This document shows, piece after piece, positions 1 through 8,664 of a stretch of 51,209 nt of DNA. Under the pieces are notes generated by a model. It made no database searches. It was not told the DNA's origin and saw only the letters and a program-made list of their open reading frames with translations. The stretch covers positions 1 to 51,209 of the forward strand of contig JAPYOO010000004.1 of NCBI GenBank assembly GCA_029938135.1, given 5' to 3'. Numbering within the stretch: the first letter of the stretch is position 1; every line of letters begins with the position of its first letter. Both the position numbers and the translations under genes were made by a program. Source of the stretch: Bermanella sp. GTDB lineage: Bacteria > Pseudomonadota > Gammaproteobacteria > Pseudomonadales > Oceanobacteraceae.

Positions 1-10
1 TACAATAAAT

Positions 11-87
11 TGGTCCGCCCTACAGGATTCGAACCTGTGACCTGCGCCTTCGGAGGGCACCACTCTATCCAGCTGAGCTAAGGGCGG
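11..87 (-). tRNA. tRNA-Arg (anticodon CCG)
   Basis: The reverse strand folds into a complete 77-nt cloverleaf. The acceptor arm CCGCCCT pairs with AGGGCGG, followed by discriminator A and an encoded CCA. The D-arm contains TAGCTCAGCTGGATAGAG. The anticodon loop is CTCCGAA, giving anticodon CCG (reads CGG, Arg). The T-arm is ACAGGTTCGAATCCTGT. The gene reads leftward, out of the window. Nothing is truncated. Confidence 0.96.
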
Positions 88-334
88 ATCATAAAGAGCC
101 TGCATATTTTAACTGATGCTCTCAGTGGCCCTATTTGAATGACGTCACCTTGGAAAGGGCGCACTCTATCTAGCTTTTTAGTGGGCAGTTTAGCAATCGC
201 AAATATTGGACTATGGTTAATCCAAGCGTCTACGAAGGGCGCTATAATACGAATTAGCTTGATCGGCGTCTATGCAAGTCATTGATTTTTTACAAAAAGA
301 TCGACTTTCGTTTCTAGACTTCGCGAATTATGGG

Positions 335-340
335 TATAAT
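335..340 (+). promoter_or_regulatory. candidate -10 box of the cytochrome c gene
   Basis: A consensus TATAAT lies 45 bp before the chosen GTG start at 385. No good -35 hexamer is seen at 16-18 bp; the preceding TGGG gives only a partial extended -10. The rest of the 297-bp gap between the tRNA and the cytochrome gene (88-384) shows no gene. A second TATAAT at 243-248 has no -35 partner. Confidence 0.45.
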
Positions 341-384
341 CGCCTCGATTGTAAATATTGACGCCTATAGAGAGAGAAATACGC

Positions 385-792
385 GTGACTAAAATAATGA
401 CTTCTATGATGGTTTTAGCTTTAAGTGCCCTTTTTTCAGTGGCCAACGCTAATACTGCAGACGCAAAAATAGCTGAACGTATCGCTCCAGTGGGCGCAGT
501 ATGTATTGAAGGCACTGAATGTGCAGCGGCCGGTAAAGCGGCCGCGGTAGCCAGCGGCCCTCGCTCAGGTTCTGACGTATACGGTACTTACTGTGCAGCT
601 TGTCACGGTACTGGCGCAATGGGTGCTCCAAAATCTGGCGATAGTGCCGTTTGGAAAAGCCGTTTAGCCAAGGGTTTTGATAAGACTCTAGCTAACGCAC
701 TTAACGGCATTAACATGATGCCGCCTAAAGGTACGTGTGGTGACTGTTCTGAAGCTGAGCTAGGTAACGCCATTAAGCACATGAGCAAGTAA
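385..792 (+). CDS. cytochrome c5 family monohaem protein, exported
   Basis: This is a periplasmic, possibly membrane-associated electron carrier of the cytochrome c5 family, 135 residues from the GTG start. An N-terminal signal (about residues 1-22, hydrophobic run followed by ANA) targets it for export. The haem-binding CAACH is at residues 70-74. The axial Met ligand lies in NMMPPKG near residue 112, and it is followed by CGDC at 118-121, the extra disulphide typical of c5 cytochromes. Two further Cys at about 40 and 46 lie in the linker after the signal. I chose GTG 385 because AGAGAGA sits 8-9 bp upstream; the frame also opens at TTG 358, which would add nine residues with charge ahead of the signal. 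The gene stands alone and is followed by a strong terminator. In Pseudomonas a cytochrome c5 gene also lies near rep. The redox partner cannot be read from sequence. Confidence 0.88.
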   Translation: MTKIMTSMMVLALSALFSVANANTADAKIAERIAPVGAVCIEGTECAAAGKAAAVASGPRSGSDVYGTYCAACHGTGAMGAPKSGDSAVWKSRLAKGFDKTLANALNGINMMPPKGTCGDCSEAELGNAIKHMSK

Positions 793-814
793 TTGCTCTA
801 GCCTGCGATAGCCA

Positions 815-847
815 CAAAAAAGCCGACAACTATGTCGGCTTTTTTTA
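815..847. terminator. bidirectional intrinsic terminator
   Basis: The stem AGCCGAC/GTCGGCT with loop AACTAT is flanked by an A-run on the left and seven T on the right. It can therefore stop both the rightward cytochrome transcript and the leftward rep transcript. Confidence 0.9.
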
Positions 848-924
848 TGCCCAGGGATGGCAAGGAGCGCATATGTTCAGACGGTATCTTAAACTTGCGG
901 CAACTAGCGTGAGACAAATGCTGC

Positions 925-2949
925 TTATTTACCCATCAAGTTTTTAAGCGCCGCCAGTCCAGATGCGCCAGTGGCCTTCTTTTCTTCTTGGCTGGCCTCG
1001 GCAAAACCGATGCGTTGCAGATCATCCTGTGGAATCTCTTCAAGAAAACGGCTGGGTGTGGGCTCAAACTGCTCGCCATATTGCTTGCGCTTGGCGGTCA
1101 GCGTGAGCGTCAGGTTAAGCTTGGCGCGAGTGATGCCCACATACATAAGCCGGCGTTCTTCGGCTACGTCACCGCTTTCTATACTGTTACGGTGGGGTAA
1201 AATTTCTTCTTCCAATCCCATAATCCACACATAAGGGAATTCCAAACCCTTAGAGGCATGCAGTGTCATGAGCTGAACTTGGTCTATTTCATCTTCTTGT
1301 TCTTGCTGTTCCAACATGTCGCGCAATATTAATTTACTCACCGCGTCTTCAATGTTCATTTCCTCGCCCTTTTCCTCCGCTTTATCGAGCATGCGCTCGA
1401 TATTAGAGATTAAGAACCACACGTTTTTCATGCGCGACTCAGCTTGATTAGGCGTATTGCTGGTTTGGTGTAACCAGGCTTCATAATCTAGGTCGTGCAC
1501 CATTTCTTTAAGGGTTTGTACTGGGTCTTCGGTATAACAACGCTTTGTGGTGTTGTTAAGCCACTTACCAAATCGGCTGAGCTTGTCCATGGCCAAGGGC
1601 GACAGCATTTGTTCCAGACCAATTTCGGTGGTGGACGTCATAAGGCTAATATGGCGTTTGCCCGCGTATTCGGTGACTTTTTCTAAGGTCGATGGACCAA
1701 TTTGGCGGCGCGGAATATTAATCACCCGTAAAAAGGCGGCATCATCCGTGGGATTCACGATGAGTTTTAGGTAACTCATGATGTCTTTAATTTCACTTTT
1801 GGCAAAAAACGATTGGCTACCACTTAACTTGTAAGGCACCTGGTAAAACTGCAGCTTCATTTCCATAAGGCGAGCTTGGTGGTTACTGCGAAACAAAATC
1901 GCATAATCACTGTAACTGGCCGAATTGCGCAAGCGGTGCTCAATGATCTCGGTGGCCACCCGCTCGGTTTCGTTGTCTTCACTTTTACACCGTACCACCC
2001 TAATAGGGTCGCCATAGCCTTTATCGGACCATAGGGTTTTCATGAAAACGTGTTCGTTGTTGGCGATTACTTTGTTGGCCGCGTTCAGTATTAAGCCGGT
2101 AGAGCGGTAGTTTTGCTCAAGCTTAATAACCTTAATAGTGGGGAAATCGGTTTGCAGTAGGTTAAGGTTTTCAGGCTTAGCACCACGCCAAGCATAAATA
2201 GATTGGTCATCGTCACCTACCACAGTGAACTTTGCGTGTTGCCCCACCAAAATTTTAACCAGTTCATATTGGCTTGTATTGGTGTCTTGATACTCATCTA
2301 CCAATAGGTAGCGTGTTTGCATTTGCCAGCGGTTTCGCACTTCTTCGTTGGTCTGAAATAAAATGGCCGGAATACAAATAAGGTCATCAAAATCCACCGC
2401 ATTGTAGGCCTTTAACGAACGCTGATAGGCTGAATAACTCGTAGCAACCATGACTTCTTGTGGCGTTTGCGCAAGCTTAATAGCTTCGGGTGGCTCTATA
2501 AGGTCGTTTTTAAGGGCGCCAATCTGTTGCTGCACTAAATCGACCATGTCGCTGTCATCGGCGCCGTGTTCACGGTGCATAATGTCTTTAAGCAGCCCTT
2601 TTGAGTCTGAGTCGTCAAAGATGGAAAACCCGGGTCGTAAACCTAAATGTTTGCACTCTTTGCGAATGATGTTCAAACCTAGGTTGTGAAAGGTTGATAC
2701 CGTTAAGCCTCTGGCGGCTTTACCTTGCACCAGTTTACCCACCCGCTCTTTCATTTCTTTGGCGGCTTTATTGGTAAACGTTAAGGCCACGATGTTACGC
2801 GCAGAAACGCCACACTGCTGAATAAGGTAGGCAATTTTAGTGGTGATTACACTGGTTTTGCCGGAGCCGGCGCCTGCTAATACCAGCAGCGGACCATCGA
2901 TGTGCAGTACAGCTTCTTTTTGACGGGGATTTAGGTGGTTCACAGACAT
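925..2949 (-). CDS. rep: ATP-dependent DNA helicase Rep (UvrD/Rep superfamily 1)
   Basis: Rep is a 3'-5' superfamily 1A DNA helicase that clears proteins ahead of the replisome and helps restart forks. The 674-residue length equals the usual Rep length. The start MSVNHLNPRQKEAV matches the Q-motif region. Motif I GAGSGKT is at 26-32, motif Ia LTFTNKAAKEM at 56-66, motif II DEYQDT at 218-223, and motif III GDDDQSIYAWRGA at 245-257. Motif V (LMTLHASKGLE) and motif VI (VGITRAK) are present near the C-terminus. I call Rep rather than UvrD because the protein is shorter and GDDDQSIYAWRGA is the Rep form. It is transcribed leftward alone, convergent with the cytochrome gene and sharing its terminator. 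Confidence 0.96.
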   Translation of the reverse strand: MSVNHLNPRQKEAVLHIDGPLLVLAGAGSGKTSVITTKIAYLIQQCGVSARNIVALTFTNKAAKEMKERVGKLVQGKAARGLTVSTFHNLGLNIIRKECKHLGLRPGFSIFDDSDSKGLLKDIMHREHGADDSDMVDLVQQQIGALKNDLIEPPEAIKLAQTPQEVMVATSYSAYQRSLKAYNAVDFDDLICIPAILFQTNEEVRNRWQMQTRYLLVDEYQDTNTSQYELVKILVGQHAKFTVVGDDDQSIYAWRGAKPENLNLLQTDFPTIKVIKLEQNYRSTGLILNAANKVIANNEHVFMKTLWSDKGYGDPIRVVRCKSEDNETERVATEIIEHRLRNSASYSDYAILFRSNHQARLMEMKLQFYQVPYKLSGSQSFFAKSEIKDIMSYLKLIVNPTDDAAFLRVINIPRRQIGPSTLEKVTEYAGKRHISLMTSTTEIGLEQMLSPLAMDKLSRFGKWLNNTTKRCYTEDPVQTLKEMVHDLDYEAWLHQTSNTPNQAESRMKNVWFLISNIERMLDKAEEKGEEMNIEDAVSKLILRDMLEQQEQEDEIDQVQLMTLHASKGLEFPYVWIMGLEEEILPHRNSIESGDVAEERRLMYVGITRAKLNLTLTLTAKRKQYGEQFEPTPSRFLEEIPQDDLQRIGFAEASQEEKKATGASGLAALKNLMGK

Positions 2950-3112
2950 TCACGGGTAAAAATACGAGGCGCAAGGTTAGCAAAAAAACGGGTGTTTGAT
3001 TAGTGCCATTGTTAAGAATAATGCCCAGAGATTATATTGCTGATGGCTAATAAGCGTTTTAGGCCCACGGGTAAGGTGCTAGCAGCTTACATGTACGTCC
3101 TCGAACTCCCGC

Positions 3113-3913
3113 TTAATAGTCTTGTAACAGGAAAAATTGGCGTTCATTCACCAGCATTCGCATGGCCGGTGGAATTTCATAGAATCTGGGATTATCTTGC
3201 AGCTCCGGTGTGTCTTCAGAGTGTTTTAGGTGTACTAAGCACATATTCATGAGCTCGGCGAAACCAAAGCCGGTGGGGCTTTTGAAGCTCCACTGGCCTT
3301 TCTTTTTAATGGGTAGCCAAATTTTTTCATCGAACCCCCAATGTTGAAGTAGGTGGGCGGATATTAAGTGAGCGTAATGGTCCGCTATCCAGTTATACAA
3401 GGGCGGATCGCCATCTCGCTGAAAGCGGGGAAACTCTTGGGCGATAAGCGAGCTGCCTAAGTCACTGAGCACCGCGCATAAAAAGGCCATATCACCATCC
3501 ATACCCATTAAATTGGCCATTTTTTTCATGGCAGCCGCCAGTCGTTGCGTCGTTTCCCAGCGTTCTTTTAAGTGGGTGCTTAACTTAGCGTCACGTACTT
3601 GGAACAAACTCTTAAGCTGATGCGCCACCACTAAGCTTTGCACGGTGCCTAAACCCAAGGTGGCAATGGCATCCTTAAGGGAGCTAATGGGTATGGGTCT
3701 TTTGTACAATACGCTGTTGGCCGTTTTTAAAATAACCGCGGCCAAGGTGGGGTCTTGCTGAATAAGTGTGTCTAATTGCTTAAAAGTAAAATATTGAATA
3801 TTACCCTGCAGTTTGCCTACTAAGGGTGGCAGGCTTGGGATTTCTTGGCGATTGCTTAGAATTTGCTTCACGGTTTGCAAGTACAGCTTTGGGTTCCTTT
3901 TAAAGTCGCTCAT
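3113..3913 (-). CDS. HDOD-domain protein
   Basis: This 266-residue protein looks like a stand-alone HDOD domain, a degenerate HD fold without catalytic metal residues that is common in bacterial signalling proteins. Supporting features are LPPLVGKLQ near residue 28, then a helical stretch with DPTLAAVILKTANSVLYKRPIPISSLKDA, the typical HDOD core that includes the conserved isoleucine/serine-rich turn and the following GLGTVQSLV helix. The pattern HAxLLQHWGF with AHLISAHLLQ resembles the later helices. No GGDEF, EAL or receiver domain is attached. It sits 53 bp after yifB on the same strand, so it could be co-transcribed with it. The target is unknown; HDOD proteins often act in c-di-GMP, motility or stress pathways. 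Confidence 0.8.
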   Translation of the reverse strand: MSDFKRNPKLYLQTVKQILSNRQEIPSLPPLVGKLQGNIQYFTFKQLDTLIQQDPTLAAVILKTANSVLYKRPIPISSLKDAIATLGLGTVQSLVVAHQLKSLFQVRDAKLSTHLKERWETTQRLAAAMKKMANLMGMDGDMAFLCAVLSDLGSSLIAQEFPRFQRDGDPPLYNWIADHYAHLISAHLLQHWGFDEKIWLPIKKKGQWSFKSPTGFGFAELMNMCLVHLKHSEDTPELQDNPRFYEIPPAMRMLVNERQFFLLQDY

Positions 3914-3966
3914 GTCTCATCCATAGGCTGTCTGCAATTGGTACTGACTTAAGTATAGACGGGCAA

Positions 3967-5484
3967 TTAAGAACTGCTGATGCCGATACGGCGTTCTAGC
4001 TGGCGATAACCCAAGGCTTCTAACAAGTGAGGTTTTTCAATGTGATCGCAATCGGCTAAATCCGCAATGGTGCGGGCCACCTTTAAAATGCGGTGATAGG
4101 CGCGCGCACTCAAACCCAGTTTTTCTAGCGCTTCTTCCAAAAGTTGGCTTAAGGGCTGATCTAAAGGGCAAAACTGGGCCAGTTGTTTTTGCGTTAAATG
4201 GGCGTTGCTGCATCCTTGGCGAGTGATTTGTTTACGCCGAGCCTGCTCGACTCGGCTTTTAACCTGCTGGCTGTTTTCACTGTTGTTGGTGTTTGATGAC
4301 AACAGCCCTCGTGGTAATGGTGGCACTTCTATTTGCATATCAATGCGATCCAATAATGGCCCGGATACCGAGCTTTGGTATTTTAAGGCCTTAGATTCCG
4401 TGCATTCACTGCAGCGTTTGTTGGCTTGTTTTAAATAGCCACAGGGACAAGGATTCATTGCAGCCACCAATTGAAACTTCGCAGGATAATCAACCTGTTG
4501 GGCGGCGCGGCTAATACTGATTTGGCCAGTCTCTAACGGCTCGCGCATCACATCCAAGACTTTGCGGTTAAATTCGGGGATTTCATCTAAAAACAACACG
4601 CCATGATGGGCTAATGAAATCTCCCCAGGTTTTGGATGGCTGCCGCCCCCCACTAGCGCCACACCCGACGAGGTATGGTGCGGTTGGCGAAAGGGCCTTG
4701 TGGTGAAATAAGGTCGCTGGGGTTGATTCGATACACTGTATAACGAGGCCACTTCCAAAGCTTCGCTCATATCCAATGGCGGTAAAATACCGGGTAGGCA
4801 GTGGGCCAATAAGCTTTTGCCGGTGCCAGGTGGGCCGCTCATCAGTAAATTATGTGATCCGGCAGCGGTGATTTCCAAGGCCCGCTTGGCATGGGGCTGG
4901 CCTTTTACTTGGGCAAGGTCAGGGCCTTGATAATGTTCGTTTTGTTGTTGTAGTACAGGGGCTGTGGATAAGTCGCCTTCGCCACATAGATGTTTACATA
5001 CCTGCAGAAGATGGTTGGCGATTAAATGGTCTTGGCAGGTGAGGCTGACTTCTTGCTGATTGCACTGGGGTAGCACTAATTGACGGTCAGCCTTGCTAGC
5101 CAATAACGCCGCTGGAATCACCCCGTCTACTTTGCGCAAAGCTCCGGTAAGCGCTAACTCCCCTAAAAACTCGTATTTCTCTAAGTCCACAGTGGGTATT
5201 TGCCCGCTGGCGGCTAAAATTCCCAAAGCGATGGCTAGGTCAAAGCGGCCGCCTTCTTTAGGAAGATCGGCAGGGGCTAGGTTTACCGTTATGTGTCGAC
5301 TGGGAAATTCAAAATTAGAATTGAGGATGGCGCTACGTACCCGGTCTTTGCTTTCTTTAACGGCGGTTTCGGGTAAACCCACTATGGTAAAGGCCGGCAA
5401 CCCATTAGACAGGTGGGCCTCTACATGCACCAAAGGGGCACTAATGCCTACTTTGGCACGGGCATAAACCACGGCTAACGACAT
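3967..5484 (-). CDS. comM: YifB/ComM-family Mg-chelatase-like AAA+ ATPase
   Basis: This is an AAA+ ATPase of the YifB/ComM family. In Vibrio, ComM is a hexameric helicase that drives branch migration during natural transformation; its homologues occur widely in non-competent bacteria too. It has 505 residues from the second ATG. The N-terminal Lon-like/ChlI domain covers about 1-165. The Walker A GPPGTGKS is at about 217-224 and Walker B LFLDE at about 297-301. A CPCGYL plus CSEC cysteine cluster (about 356-371) is typical of the family, and the C-terminal Mg-chelatase lid contains LSARAYHRILKVARTIADL. I chose ATG 5484 because AAGGA lies 6 bp before it; the ATG at 5490 overlaps that Shine-Dalgarno. 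HDOD is downstream and ubiK upstream on the same strand. The presence of pilT/pilU elsewhere in the window would fit DNA uptake, but no competence gene is visible here. Confidence 0.93.
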   Translation of the reverse strand: MSLAVVYARAKVGISAPLVHVEAHLSNGLPAFTIVGLPETAVKESKDRVRSAILNSNFEFPSRHITVNLAPADLPKEGGRFDLAIALGILAASGQIPTVDLEKYEFLGELALTGALRKVDGVIPAALLASKADRQLVLPQCNQQEVSLTCQDHLIANHLLQVCKHLCGEGDLSTAPVLQQQNEHYQGPDLAQVKGQPHAKRALEITAAGSHNLLMSGPPGTGKSLLAHCLPGILPPLDMSEALEVASLYSVSNQPQRPYFTTRPFRQPHHTSSGVALVGGGSHPKPGEISLAHHGVLFLDEIPEFNRKVLDVMREPLETGQISISRAAQQVDYPAKFQLVAAMNPCPCGYLKQANKRCSECTESKALKYQSSVSGPLLDRIDMQIEVPPLPRGLLSSNTNNSENSQQVKSRVEQARRKQITRQGCSNAHLTQKQLAQFCPLDQPLSQLLEEALEKLGLSARAYHRILKVARTIADLADCDHIEKPHLLEALGYRQLERRIGISSS

Positions 5485-5589
5485 AGGCATCCTTGCGAGA
5501 CGTTGTTATAGAGAGTCCGTTAAGTGTAGTTGCCTAGAACCTTTGGGCCATCAGACTTTGGTGTGGGCTGAGGTAAGCTTTTGACGATT

Positions 5590-5829
5590 TTACTGACCGT
5601 TAAGTTGTGCTTCTAGGGTTTGAAACTGCTTTTCAAGGGCGTCTAACTTTTCACGGGTGCGCAATAACACAGACTGCTGTGCTTCAAACTCATCACGGCT
5701 TACTAAATCCAATTTATTTAATTGGCGGGCAAGCAATTGCTGCACATTGTCTTTGATGTCACGGCCTGCATTTTCGGGTAACAGATGGCTAATTTGTGAG
5801 GCTAATTTTTCTAGCATGGCGGCGTTCAT
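5590..5829 (-). CDS. ubiK: UbiK/YqiC accessory factor (BMFP coiled-coil)
   Basis: This 79-residue protein belongs to the YqiC/BMFP family. In E. coli, UbiK supports aerobic ubiquinone biosynthesis by binding UbiJ and membrane lipids. The N-terminal half (MLEKLASQISHLLPENAGRD) is amphipathic. The C-terminal half, about residues 35-77, is a heptad-rich coiled coil (LVSRDEFEAQQSVLLRTREK onward), and there is no signal peptide. In Pseudomonas a gene of this family lies between yifB and glnK, as here. It is leftward, with its promoter in the gap shared with torF1. Confidence 0.88.
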   Translation of the reverse strand: MNAAMLEKLASQISHLLPENAGRDIKDNVQQLLARQLNKLDLVSRDEFEAQQSVLLRTREKLDALEKQFQTLEAQLNGQ

Positions 5830-6173
5830 ATTTCACTCCTAAATTGTTAGTAAAGTGTACCACGCCATGATTATTTCTCATGCTATATCCTAGTGGTTAG
5901 ACCGAATTAGACAATATGCGCTTTGGGCTCTGAAACGCTTTGTTTTGGTTGAAATGAAGGGGCAACGGGGGATAAGTTAGAGCCAAGTGATGCCTTGGGG
6001 TTCATTTGCGAAAGGGGCTTTTTTAAAAGCACCAATGCCGAACATTAACTCAACTAATAGTTGTGTTAATTATTTGGCATTTAGCAAACATCACGAGCCA
6101 ACCTTAAAAGAGAATCAATCAATCTCTTAGGCAAATTATAACAATAAGCTCTTCACAATGAAGGAAGTAAAAT
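5830..6173. other. divergent intergenic region, ubiK / torF1
   Basis: This 344-bp AT-rich gap should hold the promoters of both flanking genes. I see no ORF. There is a small palindrome GCTTTTTTAAAAGC near 6018-6031. An inverted repeat AAGAGA/TCTCTT (about 6108-6128) is followed by TATAAC, a possible -10 about 35 bp before the torF1 start. No spacing-correct sigma-54 site is present. Confidence 0.4.
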
Positions 6174-6851
6174 ATGAAAACTCTATCTAAAGCGGTTGCT
6201 GTTGCAAGCCTACTATCTGCTGGCGTAATGTCTGCCAACATGGCGAGTGCCGAAGTGTCTGCTTCTGCCGGTATTGCCACCTCTTACTTATACCGTGGTG
6301 TAAGCCTATCTAAAGGTGAAGCTGCTGTTTCTGGTAGCTTGGATTACGCTGCCGATTCAGGCGCTTACGCTGGTGCTTGGTCTGGGTCAGGTGATAAAGA
6401 AGGTGGTACAGAAACTGATATATATGCAGGTTACTACGCTGAGTTGGGCGACATTAGCATCGATGCTAGTTACCTTTCTGCCTTATACCCAGGTAAAGAT
6501 GACATCAATGACTGGGCTGAAGTTACGCTAGCTGTAGGTTTTGATGCGTTCTCTTTAACAATGTCTAAAAACACAGATAGCGAAGAAAATGGTGATTACC
6601 TTTCAGCTGAGTTAGGTATGGCTACGGGTGATTTCACGTTTACTTTGGGTAACATGAGTGGCGTTGAAACTAAGACTTACGGTTCTGATTACACCTATGC
6701 AAACATTGACTACGCATTCAACGATTCAATCTCTTTTACTTACAGCCAGGTTGTTGATCAAACTCAAACTGCCGATGCGATTGCGGATGAGTGGGATGAG
6801 ATAGACGAAGGCGGTTTGTTTGTTGTTTCTTACAGCATGCCTATCGAGTAA
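6174..6851 (+). CDS. TorF-family putative porin, paralogue 1
   Basis: This is a predicted outer-membrane beta-barrel protein of the family named TorF putative porin (TIGR02001, gcw_chp). Its substrate is unknown. The 225-residue precursor starts with a Sec signal, MKTLSKAVAVASLLSAGVMS, cleaved after about ASA (residue 26). The mature start EVSASAGIATSYLYRGVSLS carries the family hallmark Y(L/M)-x-RG. Alternating hydrophobic/polar strands rich in Y, G, S and D follow. It ends in a strand-like VVSYSMPIE rather than a terminal Phe. A Shine-Dalgarno GAAGGAAG is present 8-9 bp upstream. A strong terminator follows, so it is monocistronic. Its signal peptide and ribosome-binding region are nearly identical to those of torF2, while the mature parts differ. 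Confidence 0.85.
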   Translation: MKTLSKAVAVASLLSAGVMSANMASAEVSASAGIATSYLYRGVSLSKGEAAVSGSLDYAADSGAYAGAWSGSGDKEGGTETDIYAGYYAELGDISIDASYLSALYPGKDDINDWAEVTLAVGFDAFSLTMSKNTDSEENGDYLSAELGMATGDFTFTLGNMSGVETKTYGSDYTYANIDYAFNDSISFTYSQVVDQTQTADAIADEWDEIDEGGLFVVSYSMPIE

Positions 6852-6907
6852 GTTGTAAAAACTAAAAGATTCACTTAGCTCAATATTTTGCGAGCCTAAG
6901 AGAAATC

Positions 6908-6944
6908 AAAAAAGCCAATCATGTTTACATGGTTGGCTTTTTTC
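6908..6944 (+). terminator. intrinsic terminator after torF1
   Basis: The stem GCCAATCATG/CATGGTTGGC (one T-G wobble) has a short TTTA loop and is followed by TTTTTTCGTTTTT. The preceding A-run means it could also act on the other strand, but no leftward gene ends here. Confidence 0.88.
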
Positions 6945-7154
6945 GTTTTTACTGCTTTGTGAACGCTAAAAAATAAAATGTTAAAGGCGCGTGCTTTCAT
7001 TGACGGTTGTTTACTTAAGGGTGAGGAGAATGCATTTAATATTACTGGTGTAAATGCCGTGCAGTAAAGTTTCAAAACATGAATAAAACTACTTGTATTA
7101 AAATCGAATATGTTTAAGTATTTTGATAGCTATAAAGGAATAACAGAACGGATC

Positions 7155-7233
7155 GCACCCCTTTATGGTGCATTTTGAGGCGTCGCTTGAAAAAGCATCA
7201 AAAAGGCGCACCTTAGTTGAGCTTGTTTGGTGC
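7155..7233 (+). promoter_or_regulatory. possible NtrC-type enhancer half-sites
   Basis: Two GCACC...GGTGC pairs occur 86-164 bp upstream of the sigma-54 promoter: GCACC at 7155 with GGTGC ending at 7171, and GCACC at 7208 with GGTGC ending at 7233. Their spacers are 7 and 16 bp rather than the classical 5, so these are at best atypical NtrC sites. A third, better-spaced but half-degenerate site, TTTACCAATTTGGTGCG, lies downstream of the promoter around 7368-7384. The location suits an enhancer-binding protein; the assignment is inference. Confidence 0.4.
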
Positions 7234-7318
7234 AAATGCAACAAAATGGAGCCATTGCTGTGGCGGCCTTAGTCTAATAATGTGTGAAACCCTATATATA
7301 TCGGGGGCTTGCAGATGT

Positions 7319-7334
7319 TGGCACTATGATTGCA
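7319..7334 (+). promoter_or_regulatory. sigma-54 (RpoN) -24/-12 promoter of torF2
   Basis: TGGCAC-TATGA-TTGCA is a full match to the RpoN consensus (TGGCAC N5 TTGCW), with GG and GC separated by exactly 10 bp. It is on the strand of torF2, 145 bp before its ATG. The only genes immediately downstream are torF2, glnK and amtB, which points to nitrogen (NtrBC) control. The rest of the 628-bp gap (6852-7479) holds the torF1 terminator, candidate NtrC sites and no ORF. Confidence 0.88.
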
Positions 7335-7479
7335 AATATTAATTCAGATGAAAAACACCGAATTGCTTTTTACCAATTTGGTGCGCTTAAGCTGAGCTAA
7401 TTACCCGTTAAGCTGAAAACAGAAGCCACAAGCTTCTTGCGCGAAATAATAATAACGTTTCTCAATGAAGGAAATAAAT

Positions 7480-8154
7480 ATGAAAACTCTATCTAAAGCT
7501 GTTGCGATTGCGAGCCTTCTATCTGCCGGCATTATGTCTGCTCAGGTAGCTAACGCTGACGTTGAATATTCTGCAGGAATCGCCAGTACTTATTTATGGC
7601 GTGGTACTGATTTAGGCGGTGCTGCTTTCTCTGCAGCTGCTGATTACTCTCACGATTCAGGCGCTTATGCCGGTCTTTGGGCTTCATCTGGTGATACTGG
7701 AACAGGAAACGAATACGACCTATATGTTGGTTTTGCTAAAGAATTTGGTGCTGTTTCTGTAGACGCTGGCTTGTACACATACGTTTATAACAAAGGTACT
7801 GATGATGCAGGTAATGATGATCTAGGTTCTGCTGGCGAACTTTCTGAAGCGATCATTAGCGTAGGCTTCATGGACGGATCTGTTACTTACATCGATAATC
7901 TAGGCGATGCTGATTACTCTTACATTGCTCTTGGTTATTCAGTAGCCGGTGTTGATCTAACTTACGGTATTAGCGACAACGGCCTAGCCGGTGCTGACGA
8001 AAGTTCGTACTCTCACTTGGACATTTCTTACGGTTTGACTGAAGAGCTAGCTATTACAGTTTCTCAGCCAATCGAAGGTACTATAGGCGCAGCTGCAGAT
8101 GCCTTTGATACAGACACTATCGTTGTTATGTCTTACAGTATCGCTCTTAAATAA
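7480..8154 (+). CDS. TorF-family putative porin, paralogue 2 (nitrogen-linked)
   Basis: This is a second TorF-family outer-membrane protein, 224 residues from ATG 7480. The signal peptide MKTLSKAVAIASLLSAGIMS is almost the same as in torF1. Cleavage is expected after ANA, giving mature DVEYSAGIASTYLWRGTDLG with the family Y-x-W/Y-RG motif. The rest is Gly/Asp/Tyr-rich and strand-like, ending VVMSYSIALK. I place the start at 7480, not at the in-frame ATG 7465, because that earlier ATG is part of the AATGAAGGAA Shine-Dalgarno stretch shared with torF1, where the same ATG is out of frame. It lies 145 bp downstream of a sigma-54 promoter and 71 bp before glnK. A role in outer-membrane passage of nitrogen compounds under limitation is a reasonable inference; no substrate can be named. 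Confidence 0.86.
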   Translation: MKTLSKAVAIASLLSAGIMSAQVANADVEYSAGIASTYLWRGTDLGGAAFSAAADYSHDSGAYAGLWASSGDTGTGNEYDLYVGFAKEFGAVSVDAGLYTYVYNKGTDDAGNDDLGSAGELSEAIISVGFMDGSVTYIDNLGDADYSYIALGYSVAGVDLTYGISDNGLAGADESSYSHLDISYGLTEELAITVSQPIEGTIGAAADAFDTDTIVVMSYSIALK

Positions 8155-8171
8155 TATAAAATATTATTTAG

Positions 8172-8564
<393 letters not shown>

Positions 8565-8664
8565 TTTTTAAACGCTTTTAAGCTTTTAAAATGAGTCACG
8601 TTGATTTAATTAATTAAATATTTTTATACGTTTAATAACGTATTGAAGATGATGCGGGGGCATT

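Noticed and set aside
243-248. Perfect TATAAT upstream of the cytochrome c gene as a promoter
   Set aside because: No -35-like hexamer at 16-18 bp; a second TATAAT at 335-340 is closer to the start.
3037-3252. 71-codon ORF convergent with the HDOD gene
   Set aside because: Mostly overlaps the HDOD 3' end on the opposite strand with no ribosome-binding site.
5995-6009. TTGGGG...TTGC-like sequence upstream of torF1 as a second sigma-54 promoter
   Set aside because: The GG-GC distance is 9 instead of 10 bp and the -24 box is TGGGGT, not TGGCAC.
7465-7479. In-frame ATG as the torF2 start
   Set aside because: It lies inside the Shine-Dalgarno stretch shared with torF1, where the same ATG is out of frame; the signal peptide starts at 7480.
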